From NCBI GenBank assembly GCA_050699055.1, contig JBOHCT010000015.1, forward strand, positions 1 through 37,815: a stretch of 37,815 nucleotides of DNA, in the 5' to 3' direction. The first letter of the stretch is position 1, and every line of letters starts with the position of its first letter. The notes under the pieces were generated by a model, which had not been told where the DNA came from, searched no databases, and worked only from the letters and a program-made list of their open reading frames with translations. Both the position numbers and the translations under genes were made by a program. Positions 1 through 8,127 of the stretch are shown here, in pieces. Source of the DNA: JBOHCT01 sp050699055 (GTDB lineage Bacteria; Actinomycetota; Actinomycetes; Streptosporangiales; JBOHCT01).

Positions 1-1
1 C

Positions 2-229
2 GACCGCGGGGCCGGCCGCGTGCTCTGCGAGGGTGGACCGACGCTGCTCACCGAGATCGTCGCCGCCGGGCGGCTCGACGAGCTCTGCCTCACGATCAGC
101 CCGCTGCTCGTCGCCGGCGGCGCGGCACGCATACTGCACGGTCCAGCGGTGCCCCCGGCCGCCGCCATGCGCCTCGGCCACGCGCTGGAGGACGACGGTC
201 ACCTGTTCCTCCGCTACCTCAAGCGGTGA
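2..229 (+). CDS. RibD C-terminal-domain reductase (partial, 5' end outside window)
   Basis: The reading frame is open from the window edge and gives 75 residues before the stop. It contains VLCEGGPTLL, the glycine-rich NADPH-binding motif near the C-terminus of the RibD C-terminal / dihydrofolate-reductase-like fold, followed by the typical closing strands (LCLTISPLLVAGG and HLFLRYLKR). In this family the domain reduces the ribosyl side chain of a pyrimidine in riboflavin synthesis, but many stand-alone actinobacterial members have unknown substrates. Only the last third is present, so riboflavin reductase and a generic 'dihydrofolate reductase family protein' cannot be told apart. It converges on ligC with 19 bases between the two stops. 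Confidence 0.8.
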   Translation, partial: DRGAGRVLCEGGPTLLTEIVAAGRLDELCLTISPLLVAGGAARILHGPAVPPAAAMRLGHALEDDGHLFLRYLKR

Positions 230-248
230 CCGCAAAGCGAGTGACCGG

Positions 249-1337
249 TCAGGCCTTCAGGCTGAGCACATCGGCGAGGTCGAACCGTACAGGCTCTTCG
301 AGCTGGTCGTAGGTACACGAGGCGGGGTCGCGGTCTGGGCGCCATCGGACGAACTGGGCGGTGTGGCGGAACCGGACGCCTTCCATGTGGTCGTAGCGCA
401 CCTCGACCACACGGTCGGGCCGCAGCGGTGTGAACGACAGGTCCTTCCCGGCACTCCAACGGCTGCCTTCGGCATTGCGCGGCGTCCTCCCGCCGGCCTC
501 CTGCCGGGCCCATGCCCACGGATGGTCATCGAACGAGGTGACGAGCGGCTGGAGCTCGGCGAACAGCTCCTCGCGCCTTGCGGCGGAGAAGGCGCCGATC
601 ACGCCGACACTGGCGAGCTCGCCGTCGTCGTTGTAGAGCCCGAGCAGCAGGGACCCGATCCGGTCGGGCCCGCTCTTGTGGACCCGGTAGCCGGCGACGA
701 CGCAGTCGGCCGTGCGTTCGTGCTTCACCTTGAACATCACACGCTTGTCCGGCTGGTACGTCCCGTCGAGTGGCTTGGCGACCACGCCGTCGAGACCCGC
801 GCCTTCGAACTGGTGGAACCACTCCTCGGCCACCGTAGGGTCGGTGGTCGCGGGCGTGAGGTGGATCGGCGGCGCCGCGGCCGCGAGCGCCTCCTCGAGG
901 GCGGCTCGCCGCCGCGAGAACGGTCGGCTCGTGTAGTCGGCGTCGCCGAGCGCGAGCAGGTCGAACGCGACGAACCTGACCGGAGTCTGTTCGGCGAGCA
1001 GTGTGACGCGGCTCGCGGCCGGGTGGATCCGCTGCTGCAGGGCGTCGAAGTCCAAACGGTCCCCGGTCGCCGCGACCAGTACGATCTCACCGTCGATCAC
1101 GCATCGCTCGGGCAGGTGCCGCGTGACCGCGTCGACGAGCTCGGGAAAATAGCGGTTCATTGGCCGCTCGTTGCGGCTGCCGATCTCCACCTCGTCGCCG
1201 TCGCGGAAGACGATAGATCGGAAGCCGTCCCACTTCGGTTCGAAGCCGTGGGAACCCTCAGGGATGTGCTTGACCGGCTTCGCGAGCATCGGCGCGACCG
1301 GTGGCATGATGGGGAGCCGCATAGGACCCATTGTCAC
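249..1337 (-). CDS. ligC: ATP-dependent DNA ligase, LigC type
   Basis: Seals DNA nicks using ATP through a lysyl-AMP intermediate. The adenylation motif I KWDGFR is at residues 35-40 with K35 as nucleophile; further nucleotidyltransferase motifs follow (IGSRN, DGEIV, VRFVAFDLL, DGVVAK near 225, FKVKHERTADCVV), then an OB-fold domain. The 362 residues match LigC enzymes, which lack the polymerase and nuclease domains of LigD. A LigD-type polymerase domain is encoded 1.6 kb away on the other strand, beyond glyA; in mycobacteria such a pair (LigC with Prim-PolC) is linked to excision repair and back-up end joining. No ku gene is in the window. The start is uncertain: GTG at 1337 and ATG at 1331 or 1322 are all in frame and none has a strong ribosome site. 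Confidence 0.9.
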   Translation of the reverse strand: MTMGPMRLPIMPPVAPMLAKPVKHIPEGSHGFEPKWDGFRSIVFRDGDEVEIGSRNERPMNRYFPELVDAVTRHLPERCVIDGEIVLVAATGDRLDFDALQQRIHPAASRVTLLAEQTPVRFVAFDLLALGDADYTSRPFSRRRAALEEALAAAAPPIHLTPATTDPTVAEEWFHQFEGAGLDGVVAKPLDGTYQPDKRVMFKVKHERTADCVVAGYRVHKSGPDRIGSLLLGLYNDDGELASVGVIGAFSAARREELFAELQPLVTSFDDHPWAWARQEAGGRTPRNAEGSRWSAGKDLSFTPLRPDRVVEVRYDHMEGVRFRHTAQFVRWRPDRDPASCTYDQLEEPVRFDLADVLSLKA

Positions 1338-1427
1338 CGACGCGTACGAGTCCGAAGCCGACTCGCCGCACCGGGATGAGGCGGGTCAGCGCGGCGAGGC
1401 GGGACGTAGAGAGGAGACCGGTTACAG

Positions 1428-1556
1428 GTGCGGCCTCATCCGGCCGACGCGGCCATGACCGTATGGATCTGGGGTGGCATCGCCATCGTCGCCGCGATCG
1501 TCTGCCTCGCCGTTCTCCTGGACCTGTACGAGCGGTTCCGCCGACGCGTCCGCTAG
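1428..1556 (+). CDS. small single-span membrane protein (42 aa)
   Basis: A very short gene I do not recognise by family. From GTG 1428 it encodes 42 residues with one hydrophobic helix (WIWGGIAIVAAIVCLAVLL) followed by an arginine-rich tail (DLYERFRRRVR), the layout of a single-span inner-membrane peptide with its C-terminus in the cytoplasm. GAGGAG at 1411-1416 lies 11 bases before the GTG; an internal ATG at 1455 would give 33 residues but has no ribosome site. Its TAG stop interlocks with the glyA stop on the other strand (CTAG at 1553-1556), so it sits exactly in the gap between ligC and glyA. The hydrophobic helix and tight packing support a real gene; function unknown. Confidence 0.5.
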   Translation: MRPHPADAAMTVWIWGGIAIVAAIVCLAVLLDLYERFRRRVR

Positions 1557-2836
1557 CCGTCCCAGGTCGGGATGCCGGGGGCAGGGTAGGCCTTGGTCAG
1601 CTCCCGGACCTCGCCGGCCACCCGCTCGACCGTGTCCTCGTCGTCCTTGCGTGCGGCGGCGACCACGTCGTCGATCCACTGTGCCACCGTCGGCATCGCA
1701 GCGGTCGGGATGCCGCGGCTGGTGACGGAAGGCGTGCCGAGCCGGACGCCCGACGGGTCGAACGGCTTGCGCGGATCGTACGGCACGGTGTTGTAGTTCA
1801 CCACAATGCCGCCGCGGTCGAGTGCCTGCGCGGCCTTCTTGCCTGGCAGGTCCTTCGGTGTGAGGTCCATCAGGATCAGGTGGTTGTCGGTGCCGCCGGA
1901 GACCAGGTCGAAGCCGCGTTCGGCCAGTGCGTCGGCGAGTGCCTTGGCATTCTCCACCACCTGGTGGGCGTACTGCCGGAACTCCTGTGTGGCCGCCTCC
2001 CGTAGGGCGACGGCGATCGCCGCGGTCGTGTGGTTATGCGGTCCGCCCTGCAAGCCAGGGAAGACCGCCTTGTCGAGCGCTTTGGCGTGTTCGGTCGTAC
2101 TCATCAGCATGGCTCCGCGCGGGCCCCGCAGCGTCTTGTGCGTCGTCGTAGAGATGACGGGCGCGTGTCCAACTGGCGAGGGGTGGGCACCGCCGGCGAT
2201 CAACCCGGCGATGTGCGCGACGTCGGCGACGAGGATCGCGTCGACCTCTCGGGCGATCTCGGCGAAGGCATCGAACTCGATCGTCCGCGGGATCGCGGTA
2301 CCACCGCAGAAGATCAGCTTCGGCCGCTCCCGACGGGCGAGGTCGCGTGCCTCGTCGAAATCGATCCGGCCCGTGTCCTTGCGCACGGCGTACTGGACCG
2401 AGCGGAACCACTTGCCGGTCACCGACACGTTCCACCCGTGGGTCAGGTGACCGCCCATCGGCAGCGACATGCCCATGACGGTGTCGCCCGGCTGGCAAAA
2501 CGCGAGGTAGCAGGCGAGGTTCGCGGGCGAGCCGGAGTAGGGCTGCACGTTGGCGTGGTCGACCCCGAAGAGCGACTTCGCACGGTCGATCGCCAGCGTC
2601 TCGACCTGGTCGATGACCTGCTGGCCCTCGTAGTAGCGGCGGCCGGCGTACCCCTCCGAGTACTTGTTGGTGAGTACCGACCCGGTCGCCTCGAGCACCG
2701 CCGTGGAGACGTAGTTTTCCGACGGGATGAGGCGGAGCTTATCGTCCTGGCGCCGCCGCTCGGCCTCGACGAGGTCCGCGACCGCCGGGTCGGCGTCGGC
2801 CAGATGCAGGTGACCGGGTGCTGTGTGGTCGTTCAC
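1553..2836 (-). CDS. glyA: serine hydroxymethyltransferase
   Basis: PLP enzyme that interconverts serine plus tetrahydrofolate with glycine plus 5,10-methylene-tetrahydrofolate, the main source of one-carbon units. The PLP lysine is K234 in STTTHKTLRGPRG; other signatures are LIPSENY at 36-42, NKYSEGYAGRRYY at 57-69 and ADVAHIAGLI around 204-213. The GTG start at 2836 is chosen because GAGGAG lies six bases upstream, giving 427 residues, normal for the family. The protein looks intact. It is divergent from the polymerase-domain gene; the 108-base gap shows no glycine or THF riboswitch that I can recognise. Confidence 0.96.
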   Translation of the reverse strand: MNDHTAPGHLHLADADPAVADLVEAERRRQDDKLRLIPSENYVSTAVLEATGSVLTNKYSEGYAGRRYYEGQQVIDQVETLAIDRAKSLFGVDHANVQPYSGSPANLACYLAFCQPGDTVMGMSLPMGGHLTHGWNVSVTGKWFRSVQYAVRKDTGRIDFDEARDLARRERPKLIFCGGTAIPRTIEFDAFAEIAREVDAILVADVAHIAGLIAGGAHPSPVGHAPVISTTTHKTLRGPRGAMLMSTTEHAKALDKAVFPGLQGGPHNHTTAAIAVALREAATQEFRQYAHQVVENAKALADALAERGFDLVSGGTDNHLILMDLTPKDLPGKKAAQALDRGGIVVNYNTVPYDPRKPFDPSGVRLGTPSVTSRGIPTAAMPTVAQWIDDVVAAARKDDEDTVERVAGEVRELTKAYPAPGIPTWDG

Positions 2837-2931
2837 GTGCTCTCCTCGCTCGGCTCGAGGGGCGTCCCTGGATATGTTCCCTAACCAGCAGGCTAGTGCG
2901 TCCGTCGGCTCCGGAGACGGCCGCGGTCGGG

Positions 2932-2937
2932 TAGCGT
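2932..2937 (+). promoter_or_regulatory. -10 element for the LigD-type polymerase gene (leaderless)
   Basis: TAGCGT lies seven bases before the ATG at 2945, so transcription would begin at or next to the start codon. No Shine-Dalgarno sequence is present and no good -35 is seen. One of eight such arrangements in the window. Confidence 0.5.
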
Positions 2938-2944
2938 ACGGCCC

Positions 2945-3994
2945 ATGTCGTCGCCGTACGCCGAGGTCGAGGTGGGACAGCGGACGGTCCGCGTGTCGAA
3001 CCCGGAGAAGGTCTACTTCCCCGGACGCGGCCTCACGAAGCTCGACGTCATCCGGTATTTCCTCTCGGTCGGCGACGGGATACTGGGCGCCCTCCGTGAG
3101 CGACCGACCACCTTGGAGCGATGGCCTGCCGGCGTGTTCCAGGGCGCGAGGCTGTCGACACGTCAGGACAGCCGCGGCGATGCCTTCTACCAGAAACGGG
3201 TGCCCAAGGGTGCCCCGTCCTGGGTGGAGACCGCGCGTATCGCCTTCCCTAGCGGACGTACCGCCGACGAGGTGTGTCCGACCGAGCTCGCGGTCGTCGC
3301 CTGGGCGGCCAACCTGGGGACGCTCACCTTTCACCCGTGGCCCGTACGACGCGACGATGTCGATCATCCGGACCAGTTGCGCATCGACCTCGACCCGCAG
3401 CCGGGCACCGACTTCGCGGAGGTGGTCCGGGTCGCCCGCGAGGTTCGCGCGCTTCTGCACGAGATCGACATGGAGGGCTTCCCCAAGACATCCGGCGGCA
3501 GAGGCGTGCATGTGTACGTCCCCATCCAGCCGCGGTGGACCTTCACCGAGGCCAGGCGGGCGCTCATCGCACTGGGAAGGGAAATGGAGCGCCGGCTGCC
3601 CGATCTCGTCACCATCTCGTGGTGGAAGGAGGAGCGGGGGGCGAAGGTGTTCATCGACTACAACCAGATGGCCCGCGACCGCACCATCGCGTCGGCCTAC
3701 TCTGTCCGGCCGAACCAGCGGGCCCAGGTCTCGGCCCCGCTGCGCTGGGAGGAGCTGCCGGACGTCCGGCCGCAGGACTTCGACGTCGTCACGATGCCGG
3801 GGAGGTTCGCCGACGTGGGCGACCTTCACGGTGCCCTCGCGGAACGGACGTACTCCCTCGAACGGCTACTGGAGATGGCCGCTCGCGACGAGCGCGACCA
3901 CGCGGCGGGAGACCTCCCCTATCCCCCCGACTACCCGAAGATGCCGGGCGAGCCGGCGCGGGTGCAGCCTTCCCGCGCCAGAGGGAAGGCGTGA
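2945..3994 (+). CDS. LigD-type polymerase domain protein (archaeo-eukaryotic primase family)
   Basis: Stand-alone polymerase domain of the kind fused into LigD; family members add ribonucleotides or deoxynucleotides at DNA breaks and gaps. The catalytic metal-binding pair is D148 and D150 (RIDLDPQPGTDF), the third acidic residue is D238 (VFIDYNQ), and the nucleotide-binding SGGRGVHVYVP motif is at 183-193. At 349 residues it carries neither ligase nor nuclease domain. Its likely partner is the LigC-type ligase at 249-1337, with glyA in between. The basic C-terminus (PARVQPSRARGKA) may help DNA binding. The start is ATG 2945, seven bases after a -10 element. Confidence 0.92.
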   Translation: MSSPYAEVEVGQRTVRVSNPEKVYFPGRGLTKLDVIRYFLSVGDGILGALRERPTTLERWPAGVFQGARLSTRQDSRGDAFYQKRVPKGAPSWVETARIAFPSGRTADEVCPTELAVVAWAANLGTLTFHPWPVRRDDVDHPDQLRIDLDPQPGTDFAEVVRVAREVRALLHEIDMEGFPKTSGGRGVHVYVPIQPRWTFTEARRALIALGREMERRLPDLVTISWWKEERGAKVFIDYNQMARDRTIASAYSVRPNQRAQVSAPLRWEELPDVRPQDFDVVTMPGRFADVGDLHGALAERTYSLERLLEMAARDERDHAAGDLPYPPDYPKMPGEPARVQPSRARGKA

Positions 3995-4089
3995 GAGCCG
4001 AGGTCCTCGTCTCTGGTCCAGACACGCAGGATCCTTTGCTCTTGAACCACTGGCGCGGATCTCCGGGGCGCGAGCGGCGCGGGGTGACG

Positions 4090-4095
4090 TACGGT
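4090..4095 (+). promoter_or_regulatory. -10 element for msrB (leaderless)
   Basis: TACGGT is followed by exactly seven bases and then ATG 4103, without a Shine-Dalgarno site. This places the transcript start at the initiation codon. Confidence 0.5.
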
Positions 4096-4102
4096 CGAGG
4101 GC

Positions 4103-4504
4103 ATGGAACGTGTACGGAAGTCCGAGGAGGAGTGGCGCCACGAGCTGTCGCCGGAGGAGTACCGCGTGCTGCGTGAGGCCGCCACCGAACCATCGTGGTC
4201 CGGCGAGTACGTCGAGACGAAGACCGTGGGCGTCTACCGCTGCCGCGCGTGCGGCGCCGAGCTGTTCCGGTCGAAGACGAAGTTCGAGTCCCACTGCGGC
4301 TGGCCGAGCTTCTACGAACCGACGGACACCGATGCCGTGACGCTGCACGAGGACCGCTCGTCGGGGATGGCGCGTACGGAGGTGCGGTGCGCCTCCTGCG
4401 GCTCCCACCTGGGGCACGTGTTCGAGGGCGAGGGCTACCAGACCCCGACTGACCAGCGGTACTGTATCAACTCCGTGTGCTTGCACCTCGAGCAGGCGCA
4501 GTAA
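4103..4504 (+). CDS. msrB: peptide-methionine (R)-S-oxide reductase
   Basis: Repairs oxidised proteins by reducing the R form of methionine sulfoxide, with electrons normally from thioredoxin. Two CxxC pairs (C47/C50 and C96/C99) form the structural zinc site of the MsrB fold. The catalytic cysteine is C121 in RYCINS, and HCGWPSF at 64-70 is the conserved substrate loop, its C65 a candidate resolving cysteine. The 133 residues are the standard single-domain length with no MsrA fusion. An additional cysteine, C126 in RYCINSVCL, stands where many homologues have a small residue. It converges on hemQ across about 100 bases. Confidence 0.95.
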   Translation: MERVRKSEEEWRHELSPEEYRVLREAATEPSWSGEYVETKTVGVYRCRACGAELFRSKTKFESHCGWPSFYEPTDTDAVTLHEDRSSGMARTEVRCASCGSHLGHVFEGEGYQTPTDQRYCINSVCLHLEQAQ

Positions 4505-4605
4505 CTCGACAAGATCACGCTTGGTGGTCGGAACGCGCAGAAGACTCGCTTCGACGACCACAAGACGGGATCGTGGCCGGAGTCGACCCAGCGATCGAGT
4601 TGCGG

Positions 4606-5289
4606 CTAGGGCAGTGCGGCGACGATCTCGTGCACCGGCTTGCGGGGACCGGTGAAGAACGGTACTTCGATACGGGTGTACCTTCGGGCCTCCGCGCCCC
4701 GCAGGTGGCGCATCAGATCGACGAGACGGTACAGCTCGTCGGCCTCGAAGCAGAGCATCCACTCGTAGTCGTTCAGCGCGAAGCACGCGACAGTGTTGGA
4801 CCGCACGTCCGGGTACTCACGGGCCATCACGCCGTGCTCGGCGAGCATTGACCGGCGCTCCCCCGGCTCGACGAGGTACCAGTCGTTGGTGCGACAGTAC
4901 GGGTACACACACGCGTACCTCCGCGGCTCCTCGTCGGCGAGGAACGCGGGGACGTGGCCCTTGTTGAACTCCGCGGGCCGGTGGAGGGCCATCGACGAGA
5001 AGACCGGCTCGCTCGCCCGCCCGAGGGCGGTACGACGGAACCGCGCGTACGTCTCCTGGAGGTCGTCGGCGCCCGGCGCGACCCACCAGAGCATGTAGTC
5101 GGCATCGGCTCGGAAACCCGCCACGTCATAGACGCCCCGCGTCACGACCTCCTTGGTCTTGGCCTGGTCGAGCAGGTCAACGACCTCGTCGGTCACCTGC
5201 TCGCGCCCGGCGTCGGGAAGCCCACGGGACCGGAAAACCGACCACATGGTGTAACGGATCAGCTCGTTGAGCTCGCGCGCCTTGGGCAT
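4606..5289 (-). CDS. hemQ: coproheme decarboxylase / chlorite-dismutase-like HemQ
   Basis: Last enzyme of the coproporphyrin-dependent heme pathway: it oxidatively decarboxylates coproheme III to heme b using peroxide. The 227-residue protein shows the chlorite-dismutase fold signatures of actinobacterial HemQ: FNKGHVPAFLADEEP, the radical-tyrosine region PRRYACVYPYCRTNDWYL, the probable proximal heme histidine in LAEHGVMAREYP, and FALNDYEWMLCFE. Roles of single residues are inferred from described HemQ proteins. It starts at ATG 5289, five bases after the hemG stop, so the two are surely co-transcribed. Its presence implies that heme is made through coproheme, not protoporphyrin. Confidence 0.93.
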   Translation of the reverse strand: MPKARELNELIRYTMWSVFRSRGLPDAGREQVTDEVVDLLDQAKTKEVVTRGVYDVAGFRADADYMLWWVAPGADDLQETYARFRRTALGRASEPVFSSMALHRPAEFNKGHVPAFLADEEPRRYACVYPYCRTNDWYLVEPGERRSMLAEHGVMAREYPDVRSNTVACFALNDYEWMLCFEADELYRLVDLMRHLRGAEARRYTRIEVPFFTGPRKPVHEIVAALP

Positions 5290-5293
5290 GACC

Positions 5294-6712
5294 TCATTGT
5301 CTCTCGTACGACACGTGTTCCAGCACGCGGGCGGCCGCCTCGCGAGCGGTGGAGACACACGCGGGGACGCCGAGCCCGTCGTAGGCCGCGCCGCACAGCG
5401 CCAAGCCCGGTACGTCGGCGACCGCCGCGCGCGCCCTGGCGACCCGGTCGAGGTGCCCGACGGTGTACTGCGGCAGTCCCCCGCCCCAGCGGCTCACCCG
5501 CGTGTCGACCGGCAGCTCCCGTACCCCGGTCGCCTCCGCCAGCTCGGCCATGGCGGCGGCTACGAGCTCCTCATCGTCCCTCTGCAGCGTGCCCTCCTCG
5601 CCGTAACGGCCGAGTGAGCAGCGCACGACGACGGTGTCCGGGGCGGTGTCGGCGAGGTGCGGCCACTTGGTCGTCGAGAACGTCACCGCCTTGACGTCGC
5701 GGCCTGAGGCCGGAGGCACGAGGTAGCCGCTGCCGTCGAGCGGGGCGGGGAAGGCGGCACGGTCGTAGGCGAGCGTGACGATCGCCACGCTCGCGTAGTC
5801 GATGGAGGCGAGCTCGGCCGCGGCCCTGGGTACGTCGTCGGCCAGCAGCCTGCCCGCCGGCCGCGCCGGTAGCGCGAGCACGACAGCGTCGGCCTCGACG
5901 CTGTCCGGTGCGCGTGTCGGTCCGACCGTGAGCCGCCAGCCTGAGGGCGTACGCCGCAGCTCACGGACAGTCGCGGACGTGCGCACCGTCGCGCCCGACG
6001 CCTGTGCGACGGCGTCGGGCAACAGCCCCAGCCCGCCCCGCGGAGTGGTGAAGGGCTGGCCGCCCGCCGTCGAGGCCTTGGCGAGGACCCACCGCGCCGC
6101 GAGGATCAGGGAGCGCTCACGGCTCACCGCACCCGCGAGCGCGGGGATCGTCGCATCGAGGGAGAGCTCGTCGGCGTGCCCCGCGTAGACGCCCCCGAGC
6201 AAAGGCTCGACGAGCTGGCCGACCACCTCCCCGCCGAGCCGCGCCGCGACGTAGCGGCCCACGGCGACGTCGCCGGCGAGGGGCGTACGGGGAAGGACGA
6301 GGTCGGCGGGCACCCTGGCGAGACCAAACGTCGACAGCACGTCCGCCCGAGCGAGCGCGGCCAGATCACCAGGGACGCCCATGACCTGGCCTCTGGGCAA
6401 TGGGCGCGGACCTCCGGGCGTCCGGACAGCGGCGCGCGTGTCCGCCGCTGGAACCAGTTCGTCGCCGAGGCCGACCGCACGGGCCAGCTCGACCGCCTCT
6501 GGTCGCCGGGTGAGGATTGCGTCCGCGCCCTCGTCCACAGGAACGCCCGCGATCTCCGAGACCCGCAGCTTGCCCCCGATGCGTGAATGGGCCTCGAACA
6601 CGGTGACGCGCAGCCTGTCGCCCGCGTGTTGCCGGAGGGCGTGCGCGGCGGCGAGACCGGAGATGCCGCCGCCGATGACGGCTACGTGGGCCGACTGTTC
6701 GGACACCGCCAT
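5294..6712 (-). CDS. hemG: coproporphyrinogen III / protoporphyrinogen oxidase (HemG, HemY, CgoX)
   Basis: FAD-dependent oxidase that removes six electrons from the porphyrinogen ring. With HemQ next door its physiological substrate is most likely coproporphyrinogen III, as shown for Gram-positive homologues. The N-terminus has the dinucleotide-binding VAVIGGGISGLAAAHAL at 10-26 and the FAD ribose acid in FEAHSRIGGKLR; the C-terminus has GLALCGAAYDGLGVPACV, which closes the FAD site. ATG 6712 is preferred because a GGGAAGGG ribosome site precedes it by seven bases; this gives 472 residues. A longer frame reaches 6844 but its N-terminal 44 residues look like untranslated leader. The gene is separated from hemE by the DUF4349 gene on the other strand. 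Confidence 0.93.
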   Translation of the reverse strand: MAVSEQSAHVAVIGGGISGLAAAHALRQHAGDRLRVTVFEAHSRIGGKLRVSEIAGVPVDEGADAILTRRPEAVELARAVGLGDELVPAADTRAAVRTPGGPRPLPRGQVMGVPGDLAALARADVLSTFGLARVPADLVLPRTPLAGDVAVGRYVAARLGGEVVGQLVEPLLGGVYAGHADELSLDATIPALAGAVSRERSLILAARWVLAKASTAGGQPFTTPRGGLGLLPDAVAQASGATVRTSATVRELRRTPSGWRLTVGPTRAPDSVEADAVVLALPARPAGRLLADDVPRAAAELASIDYASVAIVTLAYDRAAFPAPLDGSGYLVPPASGRDVKAVTFSTTKWPHLADTAPDTVVVRCSLGRYGEEGTLQRDDEELVAAAMAELAEATGVRELPVDTRVSRWGGGLPQYTVGHLDRVARARAAVADVPGLALCGAAYDGLGVPACVSTAREAAARVLEHVSYERQ

Positions 6713-7235
6713 GGGGCAACCCTTCCCGCTTCGACCGGTTCGTTCGCGTTGTCCTGCTTGCCCCGAATCTGTCCAGACGCGGCGGTCTCGGCGCGCCACG
6801 CGTGTGTCCCGTCCGTGTCGTCCAGGCCGCTTCGTGGCCGGCATTATGGCCAGCCAACAGCGTATCGCCGGGACACGAGGCGCGTTGTCCGACCGATTGA
6901 GGTCGTCCCCGAGCGTCCCAGCCGGGCCGGGACGATGTCGTTGAACCCGACGCTGGGCTGCCGAGATCGCTAGCTCAGCGACCGAGACGCTTAGTGGCCG
7001 CGCAGATAGGGCGGTGGATCGGGGAGCGGGCCAGCTGAGCGAGCATGGCGAGGCGGCGGAGGGAGTCGCAGTGGGCCTTCGTCGACCGACGACAACGAGG
7101 CCAGGCGACGCTCAGGGGCCCGCGAGCCCAGCGGCCCTATTGGCGCGGCCACTTAGTGCATCATTCGTTCCAAATCGTGACCAATCCGCGACGCGCGGAT
7201 GGGAACCGGGTCCCTCTGCGACGCATCCGATGGTC
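6713..7235 (+). other. 523-base intergenic region between hemG and the DUF4349 gene
   Basis: Divergent promoter region. I see no tRNA, riboswitch or short gene with a credible ribosome site. On the minus strand a CATAAT hexamer (6844-6849) could be a -10 for hemG. The stretch around 7140-7200 is AT-richer than its surroundings and may hold the promoter of the lipoprotein gene. The open frame from 7014 toward the lipoprotein has Pro/Ala/Arg-rich, non-protein-like content. Confidence 0.4.
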
Positions 7236-8123
7236 ATGAAGCCTCGCATGGTGGCGCTCGTGGCACTCTTCCTCGCCGGAGGAGTCCTCGCCGGCGGCTG
7301 TACAACGCGTGGTGACGGGGGTGGACAGGGGGCGGCGGGAGGCACGAGCTCGTCGTCTGAGCGCGGCGCGGGCCGCCTCGTGGCCCGACCTGGGGCACAC
7401 GGTCGACAAGCGAGCCTCACACTCGCGCCGCGGGACCGCTCGGTCATCCACACCGCCACACTCGTCGTACGCGTCGCCGACACGGACAAGGCGACGCGCG
7501 AGGCCACGTCGATCGTGGCAGACGCGGACGGGTACATCGCCCAAGAGCACACGACCACGGATCCCGACGACCGGGACGGAACGACCGCACGTCTCACGCT
7601 CAAGATCCCCGCCGACCGCTACCCCGGTGTCCTCCACCGGTTGTCCACGGATCTCGGCACCCAGCTGTCGCTTCAGCGGCGGGCGCGCGACGTGACCGAG
7701 AAGGTCGCGGACGTCGACAGCCGGGTACGGTCGGCCCACGCCACCCTCAGCCGTCTCCGCTCCCTGCTCGACAGGGCCGACACCGTCGGGCAGGTGCTCA
7801 AGGTGGAGCGGGAGATCAGCAAGCGGGAAGCCGACCTCGAAGCTCTCGAGGCGCGCCAGAAAGCGCTTGACGCCAAGACCAGCTACGCGACCATCACGCT
7901 GCGGCTGAACGGTCCGCCTCCGTCGACCCATGTCGAGCGAGCGGGTTTCCTCTCCGGGCTTTCCGCGGGCTGGGCCGCGTTCCGCACGACCGTCGTGTGG
8001 CTGCTGACAGCCATCGGCGCCGTGGCGCCGTTCCTCTTGATCTTCGGCGCGGTTGTCTACGGGTGCTGGCGAGCCTACCGGTTCTTGCGACGACGCCACC
8101 CGCCCGCGAGCGCCGCTCACTGA
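7236..8123 (+). CDS. DUF4349 domain lipoprotein
   Basis: Exported lipoprotein of unknown function. The start MKPRMVALVALFLAGG is a signal peptide ending in a lipobox-like VLAGGC, so the mature N-terminal cysteine should carry lipid. The extracellular part has the DUF4349 pattern: strand-rich SVIHTATLVVRVADTDKA, then LTLKIPADRYPGVLHRLSTDLG and a coiled coil (roughly 150-210) of charged heptads (VADVDSRVRSAHATLSRL, EREISKREADLEALEARQ), then TSYATITLRL. It ends in a second transmembrane helix (VVWLLTAIGAVAPFLLIFGAVVY) and an arginine tail. ATG 7230 and 7248 are alternative starts. The stop lies four bases from the hemE stop, tail to tail, with no terminator between. DUF4349 genes beside hemE are common in actinobacteria. 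Confidence 0.85.
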   Translation: MKPRMVALVALFLAGGVLAGGCTTRGDGGGQGAAGGTSSSSERGAGRLVARPGAHGRQASLTLAPRDRSVIHTATLVVRVADTDKATREATSIVADADGYIAQEHTTTDPDDRDGTTARLTLKIPADRYPGVLHRLSTDLGTQLSLQRRARDVTEKVADVDSRVRSAHATLSRLRSLLDRADTVGQVLKVEREISKREADLEALEARQKALDAKTSYATITLRLNGPPPSTHVERAGFLSGLSAGWAAFRTTVVWLLTAIGAVAPFLLIFGAVVYGCWRAYRFLRRRHPPASAAH

Positions 8124-8127
8124 CCGC

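Noticed and set aside
33..1379. Plus-strand 448-residue open frame opposite ligC
   Set aside because: Arg/Glu/Val-rich shadow of the ligase gene; no motifs, whereas the minus strand has the complete ligase signatures.
2837..2944. Glycine or tetrahydrofolate riboswitch before glyA
   Set aside because: The gap is too short for a full aptamer on the glyA side and shows none of the conserved cores I know.
6950..7060. tRNA-like stretch with a GCTCAGCGACCGAGACGC segment
   Set aside because: No acceptor stem, T-loop or anticodon arm could be built around it.
7014..7235. N-terminal extension of the DUF4349 lipoprotein
   Set aside because: Would bury the signal peptide and lipobox inside the protein; the composition is not protein-like.
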